The translations under genes and the position numbers were made by a program. Source: Hsuehochloa calcarea (taxonomy: Eukaryota; Streptophyta; Magnoliopsida; Poales; Poaceae). Taken from it: a stretch of 64,000 bases of DNA. Under the pieces are notes generated by a model, which saw nothing but the letters and a program-made list of their open reading frames with translations, ran no database searches and was not told where the DNA came from. The stretch spans positions 20,207,282 to 20,271,281 of the forward strand of contig CM070615.1 in the NCBI GenBank assembly GCA_036346395.1, in the 5' to 3' direction. Shown one piece after another: positions 11,632 through 20,998 of this stretch (positions within the stretch are counted from its first letter, which is position 1; the number at the start of each line of letters is the position of its first letter).

Positions 11632-12520
11632 ATGACGGCGAGGACCAAGGCAAGGAGGTCAGTGATCGTCATCGCTCTTCCTCACGATGTCATCGTCAAC
11701 ATCGTCGGCCTTATGGCCGCGAGTTCTCCTCAGCCCATGGCTGACCTCTGCATCCTATGAGCCGTGTACTATACTGTTTGTTGTGGCAACCAATCCATAC
11801 ATGCATACATGTTAGTCTTTTAATTTGGCTAGAGACACATGTCACTAATTTGACTAGCAACAATGCCCTTAATTTTTTTAATTTTCTCATACGGAGTAAT
11901 TATGACATCATGAATTGTGTTAGTATATTGGAGTTGCAAGGCCATGTACAAAGGCATCCAAGGAGTGCACCGTGGGGAGGCGCGTGGCGCTGGAGCAGGA
12001 GGAGATGATGAAGTGGATGGACAACGATCGCTACCTTACCGTCGTCAACCACCTGGCTGGCGCTGGCAACCTGGAGGCCAGCTTCATCATCGGCCTAACG
12101 CTCGTCTTCGCATACCAGGACATGCAGCGCGGCTTCGTGTTCCTCGAAAGGGGGGCCGTCGCTGGCCACAAGGCCACAGCCTACGTGCTTGGCTTCTTCC
12201 TCTACACGGACGGTGATGCACACGACGTTTGGTAGCAATACATTAGCCCGGTTGAGGGCGTGCCAGTAGGCGGGTGCGAGACGGCCAAGAGGGCCAACTA
12301 GGAGTGCAAGCGGTGCCAAAGGCTCGTTGCGAACGAGGTCCAGGCGATGATGTGGAAGATGGTCAAGCCGCCAGGTTGCATGTGGGCGCTGTTGGAGGAC
12401 GGCCACCGGTGCACGAGCACCGGCTGCGCATGACGGAAGGGTGGGACGACTACATCGTCTTCTGTGGCGACAATTGTAGGATTATGATGAACCACGAAGG
12501 TCCTATTCTGGCCCGATCTT
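11632..12520 (+). pseudogene. F-box gene fragment captured in the CACTA element
   Basis: Exon 1 starts at ATG 11632 and encodes an F-box-like segment (LPHDVIVNIVGLMAASSPQ, then MADLCIL). At 11758 a CGA arginine codon appears to have become TGA. An intron can be drawn from 11766 (GT) to 11933 (AG). Exon 2 continues CKAMYKGIQGV, then QEEMMKWMDNDRYLT, NHLAGAGNLEASF and AYVLGFFLYTDGDA. After that comes a Cys-rich tail (ECKRCQRL, HRCTSTGC, FCGDNCRI) with a plausible zinc-binding pattern, as in a large family of grass F-box proteins. Damage: an extra G near 11973, stops at 12233-12235 and near 12299, and a frameshift near 12430. Members of this family would act as substrate adaptors of SCF ubiquitin ligases; this copy cannot make a full protein. 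Keeping an intron means capture from DNA, not from mRNA. Confidence 0.72.
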
Positions 12521-13479
12521 TCGGTGAGAAGGTAAGTTTGGTAGTAGTCGCTCAACTCTCATGATCCTAGCTACGAACTCGTAAGGCTCAAAACCACGCA
12601 ATCGCTGAACTACTCAACAAGTCGTTATCAACCGTGCACGAATACCGGATGACACGATCACGAAGATCAATTTACCATAATCAAGAAGCACGCAAGAACA
12701 AGATAAATAGGCAATCTGAATTACGAATAGGAATTGAAATTGTGTTGATAAGTGGGGTTCTAAAGAACAATGTCACTGTTGATCTCGCCGAAAAAGATGA
12801 CAAAGTATAAAGCAAAGAAAGCTAAACTTCAATCAACAAAACCCACCAAACCATAAGGGTGGCGGCCACTATGTAAAGGAGGAAGAGAGGACAAGGTGGC
12901 AGGTGAAACTGTTCACACGTGAACAAAGACCATGTGAGCGATCTTAGAACCCTAGGTGTCCAGCCCGAATTACAAGGCCCATGGCCCATTAGCATAGGTG
13001 GCACAACACCAAGTTCCTTTACTCAAATATTGCTAAGTGTTGGCCTAAACAACTTGATATATAGTCTTCATGCTAGATTCTGCTAAGCCTCAAAGATATA
13101 AATATTCATTCCTCGTATGATCATCTCCATGCTTGGTGCTGCCATCATCTCCATTTTGCTTGCCTCCCGATACTTGATTCCTAAGTAAAATAATATCACG
13201 TGCTTTAGGCAGCATCATTGAGTTCATAGAATATGGATGCACTCTAAGAAACGAAGTCACCTGATAATTTAGATGTCAAGCACGTGCTCTAGTAATTGGT
13301 CCTTGCACATCAGAAGCAGTAGGGATGGTTGTATCAGTGGAAGGGATGTCCTCATCAGATTAGGCATGAGTACCCAAGTTCTTTGCACAGGTGCTGAACT
13401 ACTTGTAAAATTAGTGGTTTTTAGTGATATGCCTGATGCTAGTAGCCGAAAAATAGAACGTTTTTTAAGATATGAAAGG
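12521..13479. other. CACTA interior, no identifiable gene
   Basis: No coding sequence is recognised. A possible donor (GAGAAG|GTAAGT at about 12530) ends the pseudogene similarity. The rest is mixed-composition DNA without clear repeats. Confidence 0.4.
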
Positions 13480-13612
13480 AACTATCACATGCGGTTTAGT
13501 GGGATAAACCGTCTATGATACATATCACAGGCGGTTATAAACTACAACAGTCTGTGATGTGTATTTATCACTGATGGTTATTAACAAGAATACTCTGTGA
13601 TGTGTATTTATC

Positions 13613-13997
13613 TGTAACACCCTGGCTATGCAAAAGCTAAGATGCAACCTAAACTACTAACACCAATCAACACTATAAATTTTTTTCTCATCAAATCAAC
13701 AACTAATGACCGCTAAACTTCACTACAAAACAATTCTAAGAATTTAACAAACATATATTTCAGCAAGGATCTAAGCACTAAAATTGCAATTATAACACTT
13801 CATTCAAATAGAACATTATCATGAATATGTTCGGATAGTTTAAATCATCAACTAGCATGAATAAATTTTAAGGATGAATAATGGAAGAACCATGAATCCA
13901 ATTTTAACATTTAATAGTTTCCAATTGAAGGATAGCAACAGAAATATTATTTAAGTGATGAAATATGTGACAAAGTGGATTTCTTCATGTGAACTAC
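13613..13997 (-). mobile_element. LTR fragment, TGTAATACC family, minus strand
   Basis: It starts TGTAACACCCTGGCTATGC, like the edge of the solo LTR at 58120 (TGTAATACCCTAGCTATGC), and follows it loosely for about 350 bp before LTR 'C' interrupts at 13998. Confidence 0.65.
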
Positions 13998-14987
13998 TGT
14001 AACATCCCAAAGTTCTCTTACCAAAAATAGAATGAATAAATTTATTATTTTATTCGATTTTCTAAGTTTCAATAGTGTTTTCTTGGTTGTTAAAGTCAAA
14101 AAGAAATCTTCTTAGGTTTTATGAGTTTTATTGGATTTAAAGTGAGAAGTAAAAATTTATTTAATTTCTTGATTTTTTTGGAATTTTAAAAGCTTTTTCC
14201 TATTTAGTTTAAAGCCAAAATAATTTATTTGAAAAAAAACAACTTTAAGTTGGAAATATTTTATTTAAGTCCAAAATAAGTCCAAGAATTTCTGTGAATT
14301 TTTCCATAATTTTTGGATTTTATTTGCTATTTTATAAAGCCTTTTTTGAATTAATAGAATTATTTTAATCAATAAATCAATTAAAATCCTCAAACTGTGC
14401 TTGGGTCGAAACGTCCTCAGCCCGGCCCATTCCTCAAGCTAGCGCGGCCGGTTCGACCCGTCATCTCACACCTCTCTCTCTCTCATTAGCACGCGGGCCC
14501 CGCGTGTTAGCCTCTCTCCTGCCTATCTCTCTCCACCTCACTTACATGTGGGCCCCACCTAGCCTCGTCACATTCTCGCCATTTCCTTTCTTCCTCCGTG
14601 TTCACGTGCTTCCTCCGACATTGTTGCGCCACTCGGATCTCCATCTCTGCCACGTTTCTCTCCTCCTTTTCCCTCGCCATCATGTACATTCAAAACCCCT
14701 ACTTATGCCGCACCCATTTCTGGCCATATCCCCAATTCTCGCGCACGAAACCATCGAGATTTTGCCATAGCCGTTGTAATCCCCACCGCCCGATCTCCCC
14801 CTCCCAGCCCCCTCTGCCCCTATAAAAGGGAGCACGTGGTGCCCCTGTTCTTCCTCATCTCAATGCCTCAAACCTCTTCCATCCTCTCCCTCTAAATCAC
14901 TTGGATTTTGAGTTTTCGCTGCGGCCACCGAAGCTTAGTTCTTTGTCTTCACCGGCGACGTCAAGCCCTCTCCGATGACCCCAACGC
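13998..14987 (+). mobile_element. LTR 'C', part 1
   Basis: It begins TGTAACATCCCAAAGTTCTC and matches the start of LTR 'D' at 37266. A TATAAAAG box lies at 14821-14828 in the same context as AATAAAAG near 49025 in 'D'. The sequence is cut at 14987 by Gypsy A and resumes at 25180 (TSD AACGC). The frames at 14504-14825 are by-products of CT-rich leader sequence. Confidence 0.8.
14983..14987. repeat. Target-site duplication of Gypsy A (left)
   Basis: AACGC, identical to 25175-25179. Confidence 0.85.
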
Positions 14988-15370
14988 TGTAACATCCCAA
15001 ATGTGGATTTGTGTTTCAAATGTAAGAAAATGAGAATAAATTAAAACTTTTCTTGCATCTTGAAGTCTTTGGCCATTTCTGTAATTCTTGTAAAAGAGTT
15101 ATGGAAATCAAAAATCAAAATCCTCAATTGACTCCAATCAAAAACCTCCTTGGCAAAGATCTTGTGCCAAACCCATGAAAATATTTTTTCCTGAGTTTTA
15201 GGGAGGCTTGGTAACACATCTAAATTATTTCATGACTTTTAGAAATTATTTGATAATTTTGGGAGGCAAGTCAAAGCTTGATCAAACCCTATTTCACACC
15301 TTCTGGAATTTCTGGAGAAAAATGCAGTGCATGAAAATCTCTGAAAATTTTATGTGAGGTTCGTCCTACA
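14988..15370 (+). repeat. Remnant of the 5' LTR of Gypsy A
   Basis: Matches 20999-21380 almost base for base. It ends at TCCTACAG, where it is fused to the RNase H/integrase linker coding region. Confidence 0.9.
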
Positions 15371-16407
15371 GGCTCAGTCGCAAAGCGCATTGCACTGCCT
15401 TGTTGCTCAAGGAGTTTCAACCCACCTTTCTGGAGGAATTCCAGCGTCTCAACTTAGTTTGGTGTAGCATGGTTCCCTCGCTGCCTTGGTTGTGCAACCA
15501 ACCTTGGTGGATCGGATTAAGGCCGCTCAGCAATCGGATGTTGGAGTGAACAGCATCAAGGAAAATGTCAAGAACGGAACAGCCAAGTGCTTCTCTGAGG
15601 ATGAGCATGGTGTTGTAAGGTTCGGGCAACGTCTTGTGGTTCCAAAGGACATGGAATTGCGGAATTTGATCCTCGGCGAAGCCCATGATTCGCTTTTGTC
15701 TATTCATCCCGGGGCCACGAAGATGTATCAAGATCTCCGCCAGAGATTTTGGTGGACCCGAATGAAGAGGGAGATTGCGAAGTTCGTTGCCGAGTGCGAC
15801 GTGTGTCGTCGTGTCAAGGCTAAGCATCAGCTTCCAGTAGGACTGCTTTAGCCGTTGCCTATTCCTGAGTGGAAGTGGGATTCGATCGGGATGGATTTTA
15901 TCACCGGTCTGCCCCGAACATCCAAGGGCAGGGATGCCATCTGGGTTGTCATCGATTGACTAACTAAGGTGGCACACTTCCTTCTAGTCAAGACGGATCT
16001 CCGTGTTGGTCTTTTGGCGGACCTCTACATTGCCCGCATCGTGAGCTTGCATGGTGTACCTAAGACGATCGTTTCTGACCGCGGTTCCCTTTTTACCTCC
16101 CGGTTTTGGCAAAGTTTGCAAGAGGCCACGGGAACTCGCCTTTCTTTCAGTTCAGCATATCATCCTCAAACTGATGGCTAGACTGAGAGGGTCAACCAAG
16201 TGTTGGAAGACATGCTCCGTGCTTGTGTCCTCTCCTATGGGAAGAATTGGGCGAAATACTTGCCATTCGCTGAGTTTTCTTACAATAATGACTTCGGGCC
16301 GGTCTCGGCATGGCACCTTTCGAGGCCTTATACAGAGAAAGTGTAGAACCCGTTGAATTGGTCGAGACCGTGAAAGACCTTTCTTTGGTCCGACTCGATC
16401 AATGAGG
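15371..16407 (+). pseudogene. Gypsy integrase fragment (pol pseudogene)
   Basis: It starts in the linker after RNase H (LSRKAH..LLKEFQPTFLEEFQ), shifts frame near 15480, then reads through the integrase zinc finger (15486-15851): H in GEAHDSLLSIHPG and C-X2-C in ECDVCRRVKAKHQ. A TAG at 15849 interrupts before the core. The core keeps both aspartate motifs (GMDFITGLPRT and VSDRGSLFTSRF) and the glutamate region (TERVNQVLEDMLRA), but with TGA near 15957 and TAG near 16180. The last clear match is the CRTPLNW segment near 16350, one base out of frame. Integrase inserts retroelement cDNA into the genome; this copy is dead. Confidence 0.85.
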
Positions 16408-19178
16408 TCAGAATACCCTGACTTGAATCGGGTAATTAGAAAATAGCCGGAGGAGAAAAGACAATTAAATGAGTAGAAATTCTAAAAGAGAAGGGTTTTG
16501 TAAATCCTCAACAACCTAGGCTCAGGCCGCACCAGAGGGGCCCATGTGGTGGCCAGGCCAAAAAGGGGGGTTCCCCCCCCAAACCCTAAACTCCCGCTCT
16601 CCTCCTCCTCCCCACTTTGAGCCGCCTCCTCCCCACCTCTCCTGCAGGCGCCGCCTCGACAGTTGGGTACTTACTTGTAATACCCGGCACTGCTCGAAGG
16701 GGGCCCATGTGGCCCATGAGGAGTTGTGTGGTGGGATTAGTCCCACATTGCTTGTCTCAAGTGAGTTGTAGTGGTATATAATGCTGTTGATCCAAACGTA
16801 GCACCTCCGGTTAACCCTTTTACATGAAGCGAGGACGAAAAGTGTAAGTGGGGTGCTATGTGTGGCGGGTCCGCCACACTAGAGGTCGGGCATTGAGCCG
16901 ATTTTGGGTCGAGGTGTTACGATGGTATCGAGCATCAACCTTGTTGCATGGGCGCGTGCGGGGCAGGGCGCGGGCATATGGCGCATGGCACGTGTGGGCG
17001 GAGGGACACATGGCATGGCATATGTGCAAGACCGGGGCGCACGGACGTACCGAGGGGTGGTTACGGGCATTTGCACAGATGCGGTATCTTTGCCGAGGGC
17101 GCCACCTTTAAGGGGTGAATGTAATACCCCTACTGCCAGAAGGGGCCCATGTGGCCCATGAGGAGTTGTGTGGTGGGATTAGTCCCACATTGCTTGTCTC
17201 AAGTGAGTTGTAGTGGTATATAATGCCTGTTGGATCCAAACGTAGCACCTCCGGGTTAACCCTTTTACATGAAGCGAGGACGAAAAGTGTAAGTGGGGTG
17301 CTATGTGTAGGCGGGTCCGCCCCACGGTAGGCTGGGCATTGAGCCGATTTTGGGTCAGGGTGTTACACTTACGTTCATGTTCTGACCTGATCACCTCTTA
17401 GAAAGTTGTAGATCTCGGTTTTAGATTTCTTTGGGTACCGAGATCACCTGATTTGGATCAACAATTTAGGAGTTATGGTAGTTTTACCACAACTGACCAG
17501 GAGAGCTGACGAGTTGTGGCAGATTGCATTATCTGGTTATTATGAATTTTTATAGGCCGAATTAGAAAAGCGACCCAAAATGAATATTGTAGAGGAGTCA
17601 GAAATATTTCCAAGCTAATAAAGAACGCAATTTTTAGAGTTGGCAATCAAAAGTTATGACATTTTTACCGTCGCTGTTTTGCTAACTGTCAGATTGCAGA
17701 GACAGAAAACTTAGAAAAAATTTACCTGAATATAAGAATTAGTAGGAGCCAGAATCAGGAGACTTGTCCAATTAGACTATTGTAGCTGGTTTTGTCATGA
17801 TTCCAGAGAGTCCAAGATCACCCCATTCCGAGTTGCGTTGCAAAAGTTATGGTGGTTTTAGTACTCTATCCAGAAAACCCGACGTGAAGTTGATGTTTTT
17901 TTAATTGGCCTGGTAGGGGTATTACTTCGCCGATTTAGCAAGGTTCACCAACTAGACTTAGTTGGAGAATTTAATTATATTTTCAGAAAGTCTAAGAACA
18001 TCTTATTTGGACCCCTGTACTAATAGATATGGATTTTTGAAGTTGACTGTCCACCGAGGGGATAGATCAACGTTTAGGAGTTTGGGGTCGGGATCGAGTT
18101 AGGAGTTTTGCAAGTCCATGGTTGTTGTTATATAGGTTGTTTTGATCCGCTGCTGTGTCTTAGCATGTGTTATAACTATGATTTAGGTGGTGGACCGGTG
18201 CAGGGAGCAGCTCATTCTGTACATCCCTCGTTCTCTCGTGGTTAAGGCAAGTACAGTAGTGGTAAATTATGTGTGATCATTTGTTCATGTTTACTATGTT
18301 ATGAGTGTATTATGTTAATCATGGATGCTCTAATGTTATGGACATTAATGCCCGTAAATGCTAGAAGTATGCGTAAGTTTTATGTATGCATGATGATTTA
18401 AAGTATTGACCATGTGCATCATGATATCATATTGGAGGCATGGTCACGTGGTGCCCAAGCATTAATTGAGGTCCCCGTCATGAATATGATGGGCTTTTTG
18501 GTCCCCATACTTGTGGAGTATGGGCTAAGGTCCTTGTGCTAGAAGGCACAGGCATGGGTGTGCATCGACGGATGCACACTCCGCAATACCGGTATATGCA
18601 AAAGAGAGAAAGAAAAGTGCATTTGAACAGTTTGCATCGCATAAGCATGAGACATATTTCTTATTGGGTTACGTGGATGGATGTTGTTAATTACAGTTGT
18701 GTTGGCTATTGTCTTGCTATTTGTACTTTGCTGAGTCTTGGACTCACTCTTGCTGATGTTGTGTTTTTAGGTATCTCGTTTGCGGACGGCATGCATGGGA
18801 GGGAGTAGGGTTGCTTTGGTTGCACTCACTACCACATATTCTTGAAAAGATAATTATCATTTAGATCAGACTTTATAACAAGCAAACCGCTAAGGATTAA
18901 CTTTAGCTATACTTGAATGCATTGGTTTATTTGTAATAATGAGAGTGGTAAATTATAATTATGCTTGCTTATGTTTTAGCTGAGTAGATTATTTATGAAT
19001 GCTTCGATGAACTTTGGATGTTGAAATAGTGATAATTTTATAAGCATCTATTGGAATCTCCGGTAAACTTAGTTATACAAAGGAGGTTCTGCCGAATTTT
19101 TTATAGTGCCTTGGATTTGTATTTGTGATATTGTTATTTTAGTAGCATCCCAGGCTCATGTTGGGCTGGGGTGTTACA
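16408..19178 (+). mobile_element. LTR 'B' (5' LTR, TGTAATACC family), holding a TRIM
   Basis: It ends GGGGTGTTACA directly before a primer binding site. Its start (TCAGAATACCCTG..CGGGTA) aligns with the 5' end of the solo LTR at 60326, with a damaged first dinucleotide. Without the TRIM it is about 2.1 kb, matching its relatives at 7408-9597 and 58120-60326. Shared marks are a perfect 9-bp hairpin with GACG loop (18558-18579) and ATACCGGTAT (18586-18595). Confidence 0.75.
16670..17372 (+). mobile_element. TRIM (terminal-repeat retrotransposon in miniature)
   Basis: Two LTRs of about 245 bp (16676-16920 and 17120-17367), starting TGTAATACC and ending GGTGTTAC(A), flank an internal region of only about 200 bp. 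A degenerate primer binding site (TGGTATCGAGCA, just after 16920) and a polypurine tract (AAGGGGTGAA, 17110-17119) are present. The TSD is CTTAC (16670-16674 and 17368-17372), with one extra T on the left side. It has no coding capacity and must have moved using proteins from other elements. LTR identity is high apart from small indels. Confidence 0.85.
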
Positions 19179-19179
19179 G

Positions 19180-19192
19180 TTGGTATCAGAGC
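19180..19192 (+). other. Primer binding site of element B
   Basis: TTGGTATCAGAGC one base after the LTR end at 19178, complementary to initiator Met tRNA. Confidence 0.9.
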
Positions 19193-20821
19193 GGGCTTCA
19201 GGTCCATGGTAGCTAGAAAAGAAAAGGAAAATTAAATTGACACACTGTGCACAGTAGGAAGGGAATGGGCAAAGCATTGCATTTACGTTTCCGATATATC
19301 GTATTGATCGTTGCTAATATTAATTGAGTATGATTGCTTATTACTTGGTTATATGATTATTATGTGTGGGGATAATCGATGTCGAGAGGTAGAGTGTGGT
19401 TGTGGCCATGGGCATGGTCAGGTTGTACCGCCAGTTAGGGTATGGGGATAGTGGAGTGATTACCATGGTAAAACTACTTCCAGGTGTCGAGCATGAATTC
19501 CTTTGGGAAGGTTATTGACTCCCTTGGGATGTACTAGGATTTTCTGACCAACCGCTGGTGGTTATTTAATCTCCTTGGGTTAATGGTTTCAATACAGTTG
19601 GACATTTTCCTTAGTTTTATTGGTTCCTTAAAGAAATTATTTGTTCTTTGGACCAACGAGAGTTGGACTGCTTGTTAACATTTTTGATTCGCAAGGTTGA
19701 CCTTTTATGGTGAAGGTTTGCTTTTTCTGTTGGGAAAACATGATTCGTTTTTTTCGCTTAGTACCTTGGATAATGTGAACTATATCGGTGAGTTCTTCAG
19801 CATGCGAAAACTTTGGTCAACTCTTGTCCAGTTGTGGCTGATGAATTTCTCTTGGGTTATTAGTTCATTGCGGTCGATGTATGGTTTTGGTTGGAGAGAA
19901 GTTGATGTGGTTCAGTTGGCTAAACTTGTCTCTTACAGCAATAATCGTCTTCCCAAGTGTTGAGTTATTCTTGCGACTGGTGAACTTGGTTAATTGTCAG
20001 GCTTCACCTTTGTATTGGGGTTCTGTTTTTCTTATTGGGAATCATGACCCATCTACTTCGCTTGATGGTTTGGTTAATGAAAGTTTGCTTTTACAAGTCT
20101 TTTAGTATGTGGAAGCTTTAACCCAATGTAACTCTTTTGGGTATTCTGAGCGTTGAAGTTGCATAGTTCCCTCTTATAAAAGAAAATGTTAAACCCTTTA
20201 GCGATGTTTTCTCGTGGTAAAGTGAAAGGTTACAATCAAAGAAATTAATGGATAAGATATGGGTTATCAAGCTGGGTCTGCAGGGTGGTGCATAATGAAT
20301 CCTAACGAGTATCCGTGGAAGTGAAATCGAAAAAGACGATGTTGTCCTCTAGTAGTTCTTGATGAGCTGTGATTATGAGTATGACTATACTTGGTTGGAA
20401 TCAATAGAGTTATTAAAAGTGTGTAACAACGATGAGATGGTTGATCGTTCAATTGTGTAGTTTGCTAAACTTGTTGGATTATTTGGTCTCGATGGGCTAA
20501 TCTAACTGTAGAATGAGGAACATACGGATTTGTTTGGTGATGTCTCAAGAGATAATGAAAAAGAATTTTCTTTGATTGGCTATTTGATGATCTTATGTAT
20601 GCCCGTGGGAATATAAATAGAGAAAGGACCATGAATTCGTCCATTATTGGATAATCGTCAATGGTTTATGATAACCTCTAGATTGGAATTAGTGTGTACT
20701 AAATTGGTGTGAGCATTCCTAATAGATGAAGGGTTGACACTTGAAAGTGATTTACTCACGTGTGTTTCATGAGGATGAATTGTGGCTGCATGCCCTTGAT
20801 AAAAGTGATTTGCTTTGATAG
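19193..20821 (+). mobile_element. Internal region of element B, degenerate
   Basis: No recognisable gag or pol. A short frame near 19379 (ATGTCGAGAGGTAGAGTG) could be the start of a gag. Beyond it, small frames such as 19697-19963 carry no known motif. The element has no 3' LTR in this window; it ends where the chromodomain of Gypsy A resumes, so a deletion removed its right half together with the C-terminal integrase of Gypsy A. Confidence 0.5.
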
Positions 20822-20962
20822 TGAGGTTTGTGTATCAGACAATCTATAGGACAAGTTGACCGCTTAAAGTTCAGTGGTCGAATCATTCTGAGGATGCGGC
20901 TACTTGGGAAAGGGAAGATCGTCTCCGCACAAACTATCCATCTTTCTTTACCGAGTAAGCCA
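20822..20962 (+). pseudogene. Chromodomain fragment of Gypsy A pol
   Basis: The frame reads QTIYRTS, a TGA stop, then PLKVQWSNHSEDAATWERED and RLRTNYPSFF, ending at TAA (20957). The WSNHSEDAATWERE motif is the C-terminal chromodomain typical of Tekay/Del-type chromoviruses, which is thought to guide integration into particular chromatin. Confidence 0.8.
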
Positions 20963-20984
20963 AATCTCGGGACGAGATTTTTGT

Positions 20985-20998
20985 AAGGGGGGAGGTTT
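20985..20998 (+). other. Polypurine tract of Gypsy A
   Basis: AAGGGGGGAGGTTT just before the 3' LTR. Confidence 0.85.

Larger units (their letters stand above)
10882..13612 (+). mobile_element. CACTA (En/Spm) transposon, right end lost
   Basis: The left terminus CACTAGTACAAAACAG at 10882 is typical of grass CACTA elements and nearly matches a second one at 34220. Arrays of subterminal repeats related to GAACCGTCTGTGAT occupy 10913-11370 and 13480-13612. The interior holds a captured F-box gene fragment and no recognisable transposase. The right end is cut by an LTR starting at 13613, so the 3-bp TSD cannot be tested. Confidence 0.8.

Noticed and set aside
19180..19192. Possible tRNA-related sequence
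   Set aside because: TTGGTATCAGAGC is an 18-mer-type primer binding site complementary to the tRNA 3' end, not a tRNA gene. No cloverleaf is visible here or at the other PBS sites.
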